From Chara braunii (taxonomy: Eukaryota > Streptophyta > Charophyceae > Charales > Characeae): a DNA stretch of 26,249 bases. The translations under genes and the position numbers were made by a program. Shown here piece by piece: positions 9,630 to 18,904 of the stretch. The stretch lies in NCBI GenBank assembly GCA_003427395.1, contig BFEA01000864.1:153347-179595 (forward strand). Direction: 5' to 3'. The notes beneath the pieces are model-generated. The model worked only from the letters and a program-made list of their open reading frames with translations, had not been told where the DNA came from and did not search any database. Position 1 is the stretch's first letter; each line of letters begins with the position of its first letter.

Positions 9630-9647
9630 CCCCCCCCCCCCCCCCCC
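9630..9647 (+). repeat. Poly-C run beside the right palindrome end
   Basis: Eighteen consecutive C residues lie about 30 bases outside the right limit of the palindrome, within a pyrimidine-rich stretch. On the minus strand this is a G18 run. Confidence 0.8.
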
Positions 9648-9961
9648 TTTTTCTCCCCCATCCCACAGCTCTGATCATCCTTAGTCTCAACCTCCTGACC
9701 TAAGATCCCTTATCCTGAGACTATAACAATAACACTCCCCCTTACTACCTTTGCTCCCCCACACCAGAGTAGCATAGCGTAGTTGAACCTTTCGTCAGTC
9801 TTTCAATTCAAACTGATGTCATTGGCTTTCGGTTCCTAACAGGTGCCGTAAAAAGATAAACTGGCTAATGCTGCCAGAGGATACTATTCCGGGTTGAATT
9901 GTGGGGTCCCGGCCTCACTTCTTCACCTTTGCAATCAAACAAACACTTTCAAAAAAAAAAA
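9648..9961. other. Non-coding spacer ending in an A-run
   Basis: No gene or domain is visible. The segment ends with 11 A residues (9951-9961) immediately before the presumed LINE 5' region, so it may be the 3' end of another retrosequence. No target duplication was found. Confidence 0.4.
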
Positions 9962-10473
9962 GAGTGGAGGGGGGCGGTACCATGCACCGCGCCGGTTGAC
10001 GCGATAGCGCAACTCTCCGCGGTTGTCTCGGTGCCCACGGCAGAAGATCGCCAGTCTCTAGGTTTTGGCCATCGCGCCGCTTGACGGTATGGTTCGCCAT
10101 CTCGGTAGTGGTATTGGAAAGCCGCCTGTCATCTTGAGCAGGCAACGACCCCATCGGGGTCGGGCTTTTCCTCCTTGTAGCGGCCTGGTTACCACCCCCG
10201 ACGACATCTCGAGTGTTACGGAAGTTGAGGACAACGGAGTTTCCTAGTTACAACCCAGGTGACGAAAGACAATACAGTGATCTGAGAAGGCAGCCCCGAG
10301 ACGGGGTCTACGCGACGAACAAGGAATTGAAGACTGGGTAAAGTGGCGAAGTCCTAACTTCTTTTACAGTATATGTCGGAGATTTTGAAAAAGAATAAGT
10401 ATTTATTACAGGAAGATCGAGGCCTCTAACAACGGCAACAGTCTGTAGGAAGCAACGCTTATTAGCATTGACC

Positions 10474-11820
10474 ATGGAAGGCACAGTAACTGGAAATCGA
10501 GTGTATTCCCCTGAAGAAAGAAAACAGATAGGGATTCTCTTGGATGCATGTTTGAAGGATGGTATTTTCCCCGCTGGGCTCGATATACGGGTAGCGGAGT
10601 TGAGTGACAACATCGCGAGGTTTGACTTGAATGAAGAATTCTCTGATTTGAACATTCAATGGTTGAAAGAACATGCTGTAACGATCACATTTGAAAACGA
10701 GGCGACGACACTTTCTTATTCGTTGAAAAAAAAATTAGTGAAGGTCTATGAGAATGCGTGGTAGGATGCTGGAATTGTGGAGGAAGCGGTAACGAGAGGA
10801 AGATATCAAAGCGAAGGGAAAATTTTGGTATCATTCGTCTCTTCGAAGAAATCGATAATTCAGTGGATGCTAACAAAAAAGGTAGATAAAATTCACTGTG
10901 GAGATAAAGAATACGATGTTCGTTTTCTACCTTGGATGACATTGGCAGAAATGAAACTCTTCAAGGACAGAGGCCCGTAGGTAGTATGGGTCCGATGTCC
11001 GAGAGTACCACTTCAGCTAATGCCAGCTTTGAGATTGGCGATCGAAAATACCTTTGGCGCAGTCCAAAAGACGTACCCCACGGAGCAAGATGACGAAGAG
11101 CCCGAACTGGGCAGTGTGAGGTTCGACCTGGATCCCAAGGCACAGCCAAGGATTTGTCTAAGACTGGCAGTGGGAATCCCTAACCAGAGAGTCTATTATT
11201 TCGAGGTGTTGTCTGCAGATACCCCCTGGTGTAATACGTGTCGCATGTTTTATCATGCTGAGTCAGATGACACATGCCCTGCGAAGGAAATCGACCCGTT
11301 TGAAAACCCGGGCCCACGCCAACCTCCCCCGGAACCCCCGTTCTCTGGATTCGTACCGCTGGGGGAAACTCCCCCATCGAACGGATTCCGACGACTACCA
11401 AAGGGGGCCTGGAAAGGTTTGTCCTAGAACGCGAATGACTCTACTCGTCAAAATAATGTGGGTAGTCACAAGGGGGATAAGTCCAGACGAAGGGGTGGAG
11501 GAACGACTTTCAAGGACAAAGGCTCTAAGGGAGACCTTGCAGAGGAAAAGGAACGAGGGGAAGAGATGGAAAAGAAAAGAGAACAGGAAAGGGAAAGCGA
11601 GAGAAGGAAGTTGGAGAAGGAAAACGAAAAGGAAAAAGAAAAGGAAAAGGAAAAGGAAAGGGAAAAGTTAAGAGAGTTGGAGAAGGCCAAGGAAAGGGAA
11701 AGGGAAAGGGAAAGGGAAAGAGTGAAGGAGAAGGTAAGGTTAAGGAAGAAGGAAAAGGGTACTAGGTGAATAGCAGTTTCGGAAGAAGAAAAAGAGAAGG
11801 AACCCACGCCCATCATGCAA
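10474..11820 (+). pseudogene. LINE ORF1, DUF4283-like and CCHC-type zinc knuckle, N-terminal part
   Basis: ORF1 products bind the LINE RNA and form the retrotransposition particle. The start ATG at 10474 has a good GACCATGG context. The frame runs unchanged to 11820 but contains TAG at 10762, TAG at 10978, TAG at 11425 and TGA at 11767. Around residues 95-200 the pattern (VSFVSSKK, RFLPWMTLAEMKLF, VVWVRCPRVPLQLMPALRLA, AIENTFGAV) resembles the DUF4283 domain of plant LINE ORF1. It is followed by a zinc-knuckle-like motif C-N-T-C-x4-H-x6-C encoded at 11230-11277; the last spacing is 6 where 4 is usual. A Pro-rich stretch and a long Glu/Lys/Arg stretch (about 11540-11760) follow. The stops at 10762 and 10978 sit where Trp codons would fit. 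An AT-rich element interrupts the frame at about 11821. Confidence 0.75.
11670..11730 (+). repeat. GGAAAG hexamer microsatellite inside ORF1
   Basis: Near-perfect GGAAAG repeats encode alternating Glu-Arg in the ORF1 frame and continue a longer Glu-Lys stretch, predicting a highly charged single helix. Confidence 0.7.
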
Positions 11821-11858
11821 CAGAAAAATTTCCTAGAATTAAATAATCATTCTAGAAT

Positions 11859-11866
11859 AAAATTAC
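11859..11866. repeat. 8-bp target duplication, left
   Basis: AAAATTAC is repeated exactly at 12398-12405 on either side of the hAT-like element. Confidence 0.7.
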
Positions 11867-12251
11867 CTAGGCTACCAGACCCGCACGGGCCCGGCCGCCA
11901 GGCTGGGCAGCCGGGCTAGTGCGATTTGGACCCTCTTGCCCGGGTCACCCGGGCAAGTAAAAAAAATAGTCAGAACTTTTTTTTTTTTTTTTCTGATCAT
12001 GGGGCATTTTTGCGCCCTCAGAGAGGAACCCAAATCCGGTTTTTTTTTTTNNNNNNNNNNNNNNNNNNNNNNNNNNNNNNNNNNNNNNNNNNNNNNNNNN
12101 NNNNNNNNNNNNNNNNNNNNNNNNNNNNNNNNNNNNNNNNNNNNNNNNNNNNNNNNNNNNNNNNNNNNNNNNNNNNNNNNNNNNNNNNNNNNNNNNNNNN
12201 NNNNNNNNNNNNNNNNNNNNNNNNNNNNNNNNNNNNNNNNNNNNNNNNNNN

Positions 12252-12293
<42 letters not shown>

Positions 12294-12397
12294 TGGGATA
12301 TAGGCCCTGGCCCCGCCCGGCCCTGTTACCTGGCCGGTCGTCCCGGGCAGGTCCCGTGCCAGCTTTGTGGACCCGGGCAGCACGACTGGTAACCTTG
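11867..12397. mobile_element. hAT-like non-autonomous element
   Basis: The left end is CTAGGCTACCAG and the right end, as reverse complement, is CAAGGTTACCAG, 10 of 12 matching. An exact 8-bp direct repeat flanks it. Short imperfect TIRs with an 8-bp duplication are the hallmark of the hAT superfamily. The interior is GC-rich at both ends (CCCGGG-rich, with local inverted repeats) and has T-runs surrounding an assembly gap. No transposase is visible, though 201 bases are unknown. Confidence 0.65.
12051..12251. other. Assembly gap in a poly-T tract
   Basis: There are 201 undefined bases with 10 T on the left and 41 T on the right. The true length is unknown; the gap was probably caused by the homopolymer. 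Any open frame drawn across it is artificial. Confidence 0.95.
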
Positions 12398-12405
12398 AAA
12401 ATTAC
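12398..12405. repeat. 8-bp target duplication, right
   Basis: AAAATTAC is the partner of 11859-11866. Confidence 0.7.
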
Positions 12406-12889
12406 ATTCTAAATTTCAAATTTTTATTACATCTTAAAAAATGTCATTCCAATTTTAAAATTTCCCGTCTTACTTGAAAACTTTCCTTCCAATAATAGGG
12501 TATCACTTCTTATTTAAACTGCATGCTAGAGATGGATGGAAAGTCAGGATGAGTTCATGAAATATTTTAATTGGACTGTCATTCTAAGTAAGGATTTCCA
12601 GTCATAAATAGGTTAATCCAATCTAAATTAGAAGATATTTTTTGTAGTAGAATGAAAGTTTAATTAAAACATTTCATAAACTCGTCCAGACTTTCATTCC
12701 ATCTTGAACAAATAGATGTAGTTGGAAGGGAAAACTCATATTTAGACGGAAACTTATCAAATTAAATTGAAAATTGTAGAATTGGACGAACATTGGAATG
12801 AAAATTTATAAATATGAAGGATTTTTTTTTTATGGAATGTTTTTTCAACTTTTATTTCTCGTGGGAATTTTTCTGTTTTGGAAGAATCC

Positions 12890-13570
12890 ATGATAATGGA
12901 CGGAACGTTAATGGATGGGGTAGGAGGGAGCGGGGGAATGGCGTCAGGGAAAAATGTGACTGACCTGCGAAAACATCGCAAAACATCGCTCCCGGCTGGT
13001 CTGATGTTCGCTGACCCGATGGAGCCATTGGATCGGGCAGATCTGAACATGCAGAAAGTTCTAATTTCATTAATCTGTGCTAAATCCAACAAAGGAGTTA
13101 TGGTCATGGCTACACAGTTGGCTAACGGCCTACTAGAGCTCCTCACAGCAGATGCAGAAGGGGCCCTAATTGAGTTGGCCATCCTGGAGAAGGTGAAACC
13201 ACTGATCCCAAATTTCCTGCAGGTAAGGGTAATCCCTGCCCTACAGATTGGATGTTTCACTGCTGAAGATGGAAATGGGACCAGGGCTCGGCTGTACCTG
13301 GTCTTCTTGGATGCAAAAATGGACAACCAAAGGATGAAACAACTGAACACGATGGACAAGGATTGGTTCCCCCTGTCCACCCTGGACTCCCCTCTGAATG
13401 AAAATCTGAATAAGATTATCTTTAAACAAACGATGACGGTACAGGCAATTGCCCAGTGGTTGGTCACTTCGACATTCATTGAAACGATCTTCGGATTCGA
13501 ACTGGCAAACACCCTGCGGCTTCCCTGGCTGGAACAGCAGAACCTGAAGAGAGGGGAGGGGTCCAGATGA
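12890..13570 (+). CDS. LINE-associated frame before ORF2, probably ORF1 C-terminal part
   Basis: This open frame of 226 residues from the first ATG (12890) has no domain I recognise. It is Met- and Leu-rich with motifs such as GALIELAILEKVKPLIP and TRARLYLVFLDAKM. It begins with an acidic stretch just after the AT-rich element, while the frame before that element ends in an acidic stretch, so the two may be parts of a single ORF1 split by insertion. It ends in TGA at 13568-13570, overlapping an ATG at 13567. Composition and position tie it to the LINE and not to a host gene. An independent third ORF is the alternative. Confidence 0.55.
   Translation: MIMDGTLMDGVGGSGGMASGKNVTDLRKHRKTSLPAGLMFADPMEPLDRADLNMQKVLISLICAKSNKGVMVMATQLANGLLELLTADAEGALIELAILEKVKPLIPNFLQVRVIPALQIGCFTAEDGNGTRARLYLVFLDAKMDNQRMKQLNTMDKDWFPLSTLDSPLNENLNKIIFKQTMTVQAIAQWLVTSTFIETIFGFELANTLRLPWLEQQNLKRGEGSR
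13567..13570 (+). promoter_or_regulatory. ATGA stop-start overlap before ORF2
   Basis: The stop TGA of the upstream frame overlaps an ATG. The ATG frame runs about 33 codons before a stop and is one frame away from the endonuclease frame. Overlapping stop-start codons are used for ORF2 translation in some LINEs, such as the UAAUG of SART1. Here the coupling would need one frameshift to reach the present ORF2 frame. Confidence 0.3.
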
Positions 13571-13640
13571 CGGAAACAGTTGGACATGAACACACTAGTA
13601 TCAGGCCGGATCCAAGATTCCTCTGGCGGTGCCGCGTCCT

Positions 13641-16390
13641 ATGCTGCCTAAGGGCGTATTGCGCATAGTGACGTGGAACGTCAGAGGTCTTTGTGATACA
13701 AATAACAAACATAAATGGGACAGGCTAAAATTGTGGCTGCATTTTAATAAGTCTGCAATTGTCTGTGTCCAAGAATCTAAGTTGGACGAACGAAAGTTAA
13801 TTACTGAATCCTCTTGGTGGTCGGACCCATAATTTTAGGCCCCAGCGAGGGGTACAAACGGGCAAGCAGGTACCTGTGGAGTGACTGATATTCTTCTCCA
13901 CAGGGACCTTGAAACTACAGTTATTGGCTATATGGTAGATATATGGGGCCGGTGGGTATGGGTGAACATAACAGTTGGGGAGGAAGACTGGACTGTCATG
14001 TCCTTGTACCTCCCCACGAGCTATAACGAAAGGGCCAATTTCATTGCGGAGCTCCCTAGTCTGATTCCAAGCTCTGACAACTTGATCCTGGCCGCAGACT
14101 GGAATACCATCCCGAATCCAGGATTGGATAGTCCAAAAGTGACCTCCATCAAAGCAGACACGAGGCTCTTGAAGGCCTTTATAATATCGCAAAATTTAAC
14201 AGACGCCTACAGATCTCTGCATTCGGACAACCATGGTTATACCTGGTTTGGTTCACAGACCTCCCCTGCCAGTAGAAGGCTTGATTACTTTCTGGTAAGG
14301 GGAAGCCCATGATCCAATTGTATGAAGGTAGAAGTAGGTAAGTCTTACTTATTTGATCACCGTCCGGTACAGGCGGAATTTACCTTACCACAGAAGAACA
14401 GTTTTTGCCCATCCTATTTTAAATTTAACACGAATCATCTCAAGGACAAAGGGGTGGTGGACTGGATCAAGCATCATTTAGATGAGTGGTCCCTGGCCCG
14501 ACACCTCTTTGAGGAGGAAGGCCAATGGTTGAAGGTGGGATTCAGGATCCTACAAGGATCTTTGAGTAACATCTTCAGGATCAAGGCAGTGAAAGAGAAA
14601 ATCCAGGAGAATGCATTGATCGCAAGTATTCAGGAAGCAGAAGCCGAACTCAGTCTGGGGAAACACCCAGTCTCGGATGCCTATTGGACAACGAAAGGTA
14701 GAAGGAAAATTTTAGCCTTGGAAAGAATGAAAATTAAAAAACAGGAAGTGTGGACTCAATGGTTGGCACAAAGAAATATAATTTCAGGGGACAGGATGGA
14801 TAAGGACACTTTTCGAAGATTGATTCTCCAAAAATCCAAACCGCCAATGAAACAGTTAAGTCACGCTTTTGCAGTGCAATCAATAATCACAGAAGATGTA
14901 GACCAAATGTGTGAGTACGTAAGACTGTACTTTCAAGACATCTTAACAACAAGGAGACCTTTTGATGGCATGGCCTCAAACTTGAGGGAGAACTCAGATT
15001 TTTGGGATCTGACACAGGCCAGGGTGCCACTTCAGGCCAGGCTAGACCTCGATCGTCCTGTGACCGCAGAAGAACTCCTGCTGGCAGCTAAACGAATGGC
15101 TAGTGGAAAATGTCCAGGCGATGATGGCTTACCAATAGAAGTCTATCTAGCGGTATGGCCTCATATCAGTCCATACTTAGTTGTCTGTTATAATGGGGTC
15201 CTGGAGGGAGGAAGGCTAACTAAGGGTATGATGAATGGAATCATTTCCCTCCTATACAAGAAAGGCGAGAAAACGAAAATATGGAATTGGCGTCCTATTT
15301 CACTGCTGAACGTGTCCTATAAGATACTTGCAAAAACGCTGGCCCTCAGATTATCAAAATATCTGCAGGACTTAATCAGAAAAGAACAGGGAGCCTTTGT
15401 GAAACACAGATCCATCATGGACAATATTGCTGCCACAATACAGGCGTTGGAAATCATTGCAGCAGAAAACCGGAATGTCGCAGTCCTTCTCCTTGACATG
15501 GAGAAGGCATACGACAGAGTAGGTTGGGTTTTTGTGATGACGACGTTAAAACATATGGGATTCGGATAAATCTTTACTCATTGGGTGGCTACAATATACT
15601 CAACGGCAACTGCGTCAATGATGGTCAATGGTCATAAGTTTGAACAATTTGCATTATCCTGATCACTTAGACAAGGGTGTCCCTTAGCTCCACTGCTTTT
15701 TGTTGTCCATATCGAAGTGCTTCTCGATAACATAAGGGCTAGAGAACAAATAGAAGGGCTAAAGCTTCACAACCAAATTCAATGGAAGGGAGGAGCTTTA
15801 GCTGACGATTTAACAATCGGCTGTGCTAACAGCAGACCAGCCCTGATTACGTTAAGGAAAGTGCTGAATACTTACTGTGAGTTGTCGGAGGCCTCGATCA
15901 ACTGGAACAAATCTACTTATTTCCTACCTAAAGACTACGACTTGGAAGTGAACTGGGGAATTAAACCAGTTCCTGCAGATGTGTCAGAAAGGTTTTTTGG
16001 GGGGTAAGTGGCACTAGGTAATAACTCAAAATTCCAAGACTCAGTACTCGTGGAAAACTTTTTGTGCAGATTATCAAGCTGGAGTCATAAGCGACATTTG
16101 TCACTATTGGGAAGGGCGTTGGTAATTCGGCAGCAGGTTTGGTAGTCTTATGGTTCGTGCTCTCCACACATGCTCAGGGGGACAAGGCCTATAAGGCGAT
16201 CAGAAAGGCAACTGTCAGGTTACTATGGAAGCCAGAAGCGGAGGAAGATCAGAATTACTTATCTAAGGACCTAAGGTAGCCTGGGAAACGGTTTGTTTTT
16301 CGAGAGACGAAGGAGGACTAAGCTTGCTAGACCCGAAGCAACAAAACATCTCTCTTCTGGCAAAGTGGCCAGTGAAAGCTTGTGATAAGC
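13641..16390 (+). pseudogene. LINE ORF2: APE endonuclease and reverse transcriptase, inactivated
   Basis: The protein would nick target DNA and copy LINE RNA there. The ATG at 13641 lies just before the endonuclease motif IVTWNVRGL. Further endonuclease motifs are VQESK, LAADWNT, RRLDYFLV and DHRPV, so catalytic Asn, Glu, Asp and His positions are preserved. RT motifs follow: GKCPGDDGLPIEVY, NWRPISLLN, LLLDMEKAYDRV (motif A, near 15495), LRQGCPLAPLLF (motif B), and LADD (motif C, 15798-15809) with both aspartates intact. The frame is unchanged from 13599 to 16142 but carries stops at 13830, 13836, 14310, 15567, 15660 and 16005. After TAG at 16143, homology (DKAYKAIRKATVRLLW, then WETVCFSRDEGGLSLLDP) continues only by changing frame twice, near 16140 and 16276. 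The C-terminus is missing. Confidence 0.85.
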
Positions 16391-16959
16391 TCAGATCCGT
16401 ACGGCGCGGCTTGCCGTATCCTGAGGAAAAATCCCGCGGAAGCCCCGAAGTACGGACGCGGATAGAAAGGGGTTTTCTTTCTTTTTGCTTTTGTTTTCTT
16501 TTCGAAACGGCTTTTTCATTTTGTTTGGTTAATAACTCTCTCGAGCGAATAGCAGCCACGGTATGAAAACCAAGAAATGGGTGCGGTTGGGACTTTTTGA
16601 ATTTTTGCTCGCACGCGCCCAAACTCTGATTTCTTCGCGCGTCTCGCATCCCCGTTTCTTGCTTTGCATCCGCGCGCCATCTTCCCTTCTTGCTGCGCAC
16701 ATTTTTCCCATGCCGGACTCTTCGTCTTCCCCTCCGCCCAGCTCGATCCTTACCCCGCGAAGTGATTGGCCGCGTAGTTGGGATGCTCGGATCAANGTGG
16801 AGAGCGGNAAACCGCGCGCCACTTGAANGAACACCNCAATCACGTAGGACCATGCCATCCCGCGGGTCGAACCCTCTNACTCCCCANCTTCCTNCTGTCC
16901 TGGTNATCTACAACNTGCGCTGCCCGCANCTNGCGCTGACAACCCANCGCCTCCCGCGC

Positions 16960-17000
16960 TATAAATTTGNGCAACCCTCTCCTCTCTCTCTCTTTGATCT
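16960..17000 (+). promoter_or_regulatory. TATA box with downstream pyrimidine patch
   Basis: TATAAATT at 16960-16967 is followed by CCTCTCTCTCTCTTTG at about 16981-16996, the plant core promoter arrangement of TATA box and Y patch. If this is the LTR promoter, the RNA start would fall near 16990. An ambiguous base at 16970 lies within it. Confidence 0.4.
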
Positions 17001-17540
17001 CGGCTGCAATGCTGCGCGAGCTATGCGCGAGAGTCCGCNGCGCCGAACAGGCTNAACGAGCCCAAGGACNGGCGGAGTGACGATGTAAGGTGGACCCGCG
17101 GTAGTCTCGGGGCGAAGNAGTCGGAGGGACTGAGCAGTGGTGGGGATTGGACGCCGGCCGCGGCAGGGCCTTGTGGCTATGGTGGTTGGTGGTCTTGGGG
17201 AGTTTTGAAGGCTGCGCCTGNAGGCGGCAGTTAATTGAAATTTTTGTGTACAAGAAGGACTCGCTTTTANCTCCATTGCTGCTTTGTCTATGTATGTCGT
17301 GTGTGTGAAGCCCCGAGTGATGGGAGCTGGCGGTGCGCATGAGTGATGTCGAAGGTCCATAGATGATTAGATGTCCTGTCAAAGTTTGTTGATTGCATGC
17401 ATGTATGTGTGTATGTACTCGTCCGGGCGGGGATGGGGAAACTGAACTGGGGGACCGTCTGCTTAGGAGTACGAGTGTGTTGATCCGGTTGTTCCCCTCC
17501 CCTAAGTGGTCTTTCCTTCGCTCGTGCGCAGTCTCGGCGT

Positions 17541-17542
<2 letters not shown>

Positions 17543-17611
<69 letters not shown>
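17543..17611. repeat. (CT)34 microsatellite
   Basis: An uninterrupted CT dinucleotide run of about 34 units. Glu-Arg frames on the minus strand are a by-product. Confidence 0.95.
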
Positions 17612-17612
<1 letters not shown>

Positions 17613-17789
17613 CTTTCCTTTTTGAACTGATAGTCATCACTTTTTGAGCTTCTCCCCCCCGTACCGGCGATGCCAACCGCATGCGTCCGCGCAAACGGTC
17701 GACGCCCCCGCAAGGGGAGAGAGCTTAGACTTCGTCGTCTTCCCTCGACGCACCTACCTTAGAGAGAGAAGAGTTACGACGATAGTTGT

Positions 17790-18311
17790 ATGGATTCGGT
17801 GTTGGTTCGGATGACCGGGAACGCGGGACCTTGCCCGTGTTCATCACGTAGCTCCTATCGTCTCATCTCGCTACCGACCTTCCCCATCGCAGATGACGAC
17901 AGCGTCTATTGCGATGCGGACGTACGGCGTGAGCTGAGGCGGACGGAGCAAGTGTGTTGGCAAGACCTACCTCGGGCTTGTGAGATAAGGGGGAATGGGT
18001 TTGTTTTGATTGATCGTTTTGATTCCCCGACTCTAATATTGCCTTATACGGGTTTGACGGTGTTGCCCTGGTCGGCCGCTCCCGCCCCGTGGCGGCCGCA
18101 GTTTGATTGTCGCTGGTGTCGCCAGGGGGACTTGTGTTCTTGGCGACGGCTGGTCCTGGGTTACGAGGGAGCGACACGTTTCCCCGAGCTTTCCCGTAGT
18201 GCGGGGGCGCTGCCCGCGCAATTTCGAATTCAGATGCCGGCGAGTCCTCCCGCCGCTTTACCCTCCCGGAAACTTTCGCGCGGACTCTGTGAGTCCGACG
18301 CCGAGGCTTGA
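17790..18311 (+). CDS. Open frame upstream of gag, unknown
   Basis: ATG at 17790 opens a 173-residue frame with a small C-x2-C-x4-C cluster (FDCRWCRQGDLCSW) and Pro/Ala-rich ends. I do not recognise it. It lies in the presumed LTR or leader region upstream of gag, in CpG-rich DNA where chance frames of this length are plausible. It may be an upstream retroelement ORF or no gene at all. Confidence 0.2.
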   Translation: MDSVLVRMTGNAGPCPCSSRSSYRLISLPTFPIADDDSVYCDADVRRELRRTEQVCWQDLPRACEIRGNGFVLIDRFDSPTLILPYTGLTVLPWSAAPAPWRPQFDCRWCRQGDLCSWRRLVLGYEGATRFPELSRSAGALPAQFRIQMPASPPAALPSRKLSRGLCESDAEA

Positions 18312-18411
18312 AGGCCTCNAACNAACCACCTCCACAGCAAAANCCNNAGGNTTCNGCCACTTTGTGAGGCCGATGACGAGGCCTGAAGGCTTCGAACCCA
18401 CCACCTATCCC
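18285..18411. repeat. Imperfect tandem duplication, about 77-bp period
   Basis: Segments at 18285-18333 and 18362-18411 share GTGAG.CCGA..CCGAGGC.TGAAGGC.TC.AAC and CCACC. The first copy and the spacer contain seven ambiguous bases, probably because reads of the two copies were mixed. Confidence 0.55.
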
Positions 18412-18716
18412 CCAAACCCCTAACGGCCGAGGTCTTGTCTTCCGGCGCCATGGCCCTCTCCCCTTGATGCCTTTTTCCGTCCCGATGCATGACGGCAGTT
18501 CATTTTTGCGAAAACCTTTTTGATTTTATCGTTTCGGAGTGATCCGACCCCCACGGGACTCCGCGACGACAGTTCGACTCCGGGGAAAACCTCTGGCACG
18601 AAACGAGGGCCTCCCGTTCCGTCCGGGAGACTCAACCCTTACGGCCAAAAATCTTCGGCCACGCCCCTCCTAGAACTCTGATCGGCGACCCCGTTCAAGA
18701 AGCCCCGGCGTGAGGT

Positions 18717-18728
18717 TGGTATTTGAGT
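18717..18728 (+). promoter_or_regulatory. Primer-binding-like site
   Basis: TGGTATTTGAGT matches 9 of 12 bases of TGGTATCAGAGC, the sequence complementary to the 3' end of plant initiator Met tRNA that primes many plant LTR elements. It lies 188 bases before the gag ATG. The preceding bases do not end in CA, so the LTR end is not confirmed. Confidence 0.35.
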
Positions 18729-18904
18729 TGATTCGTTTCGGCTCCTAGGTTTTCCTAGGACGATTAGCCTATTTTAAAGTTTTTCGTTTTGATCTTTTCA
18801 TTAGATTTTTCACATTTTTGAGTAGGTTGGCTCCCCGTCGACGGCGGCCCGCGAATAGCAACCAAAACCGAGCGAGAGGCCGGGCTCGAAACCCGCCTCC
18901 CGCG

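Larger units (their letters stand above)
11821..12876. mobile_element. AT-rich TIR element (MITE-like) splitting ORF1
   Basis: The left end reads CAGAAAAATTTCC and the right end, as reverse complement, reads CAGAAAAATTCCC, a 12 of 13 match. The interior outside the nested hAT-like element is strikingly AT-rich, with recurring CATTCC/GGAAT words, unlike the LINE sequence on both sides. It has no coding potential. I could not find a matching target duplication, so the exact limits and the superfamily are uncertain. It is placed between the acidic tail of ORF1 and another acidic reading frame. Confidence 0.4.
9962..16390 (+). mobile_element. Decayed LINE (non-LTR retrotransposon)
   Basis: The order is 5' leader (about 9962-10473), ORF1, a further frame, and ORF2 with APE-type endonuclease followed by reverse transcriptase. 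This is the layout of L1-like plant LINEs. ORF1 is split by nested TIR elements at 11821-12876. Recognisable ORF2 homology stops near 16390 in sequence resembling the end of the RT thumb/connector, short of a C-terminal zinc-binding region and poly-A tail, so the 3' end appears lost or replaced. The 5' limit is uncertain; the leader has a CCCCATCGGGGTCGGG hairpin-like run near 10150. Coding frames are damaged mostly by nonsense codons, with frameshifts only near the 3' end. Confidence 0.85.
16391..18716. other. Non-coding region, possible 5' LTR and leader of the gypsy element
   Basis: This 2.3 kb lies between the broken LINE and the primer-binding-like site. It contains a T-rich stretch near 16465-16530, a TATA box with pyrimidine patch near 16960, a long CT microsatellite, one medium open frame and a tandem duplication. 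Clusters of ambiguous bases at 16796-17270 and 18319-18356 suggest collapsed or polymorphic repeat copies. An LTR would be expected here, but its limits cannot be proven because no 3' LTR lies in the window. Confidence 0.4.

Noticed and set aside
11926-12412. Open frames across the N gap
   Set aside because: They consist of unknown residues plus Phe or Lys runs from poly-T and have no coding meaning.
12757-13593. 278-residue minus-strand frame opposite the LINE
   Set aside because: It is antisense to a frame that fits the LINE layout and ends in overlap with ORF2; its Ser/Arg-rich translation shows no domain.
16840-17713. Minus-strand frames with Glu-Arg runs
   Set aside because: These arise from the CT microsatellite and ambiguous bases.
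18388-18399. B-box-like GGGTTCGAAGCC on the minus strand, possible second SINE or tRNA
   Set aside because: No A box lies at the proper distance, no stem forms, and the motif lies in a tandem duplication with ambiguous bases.
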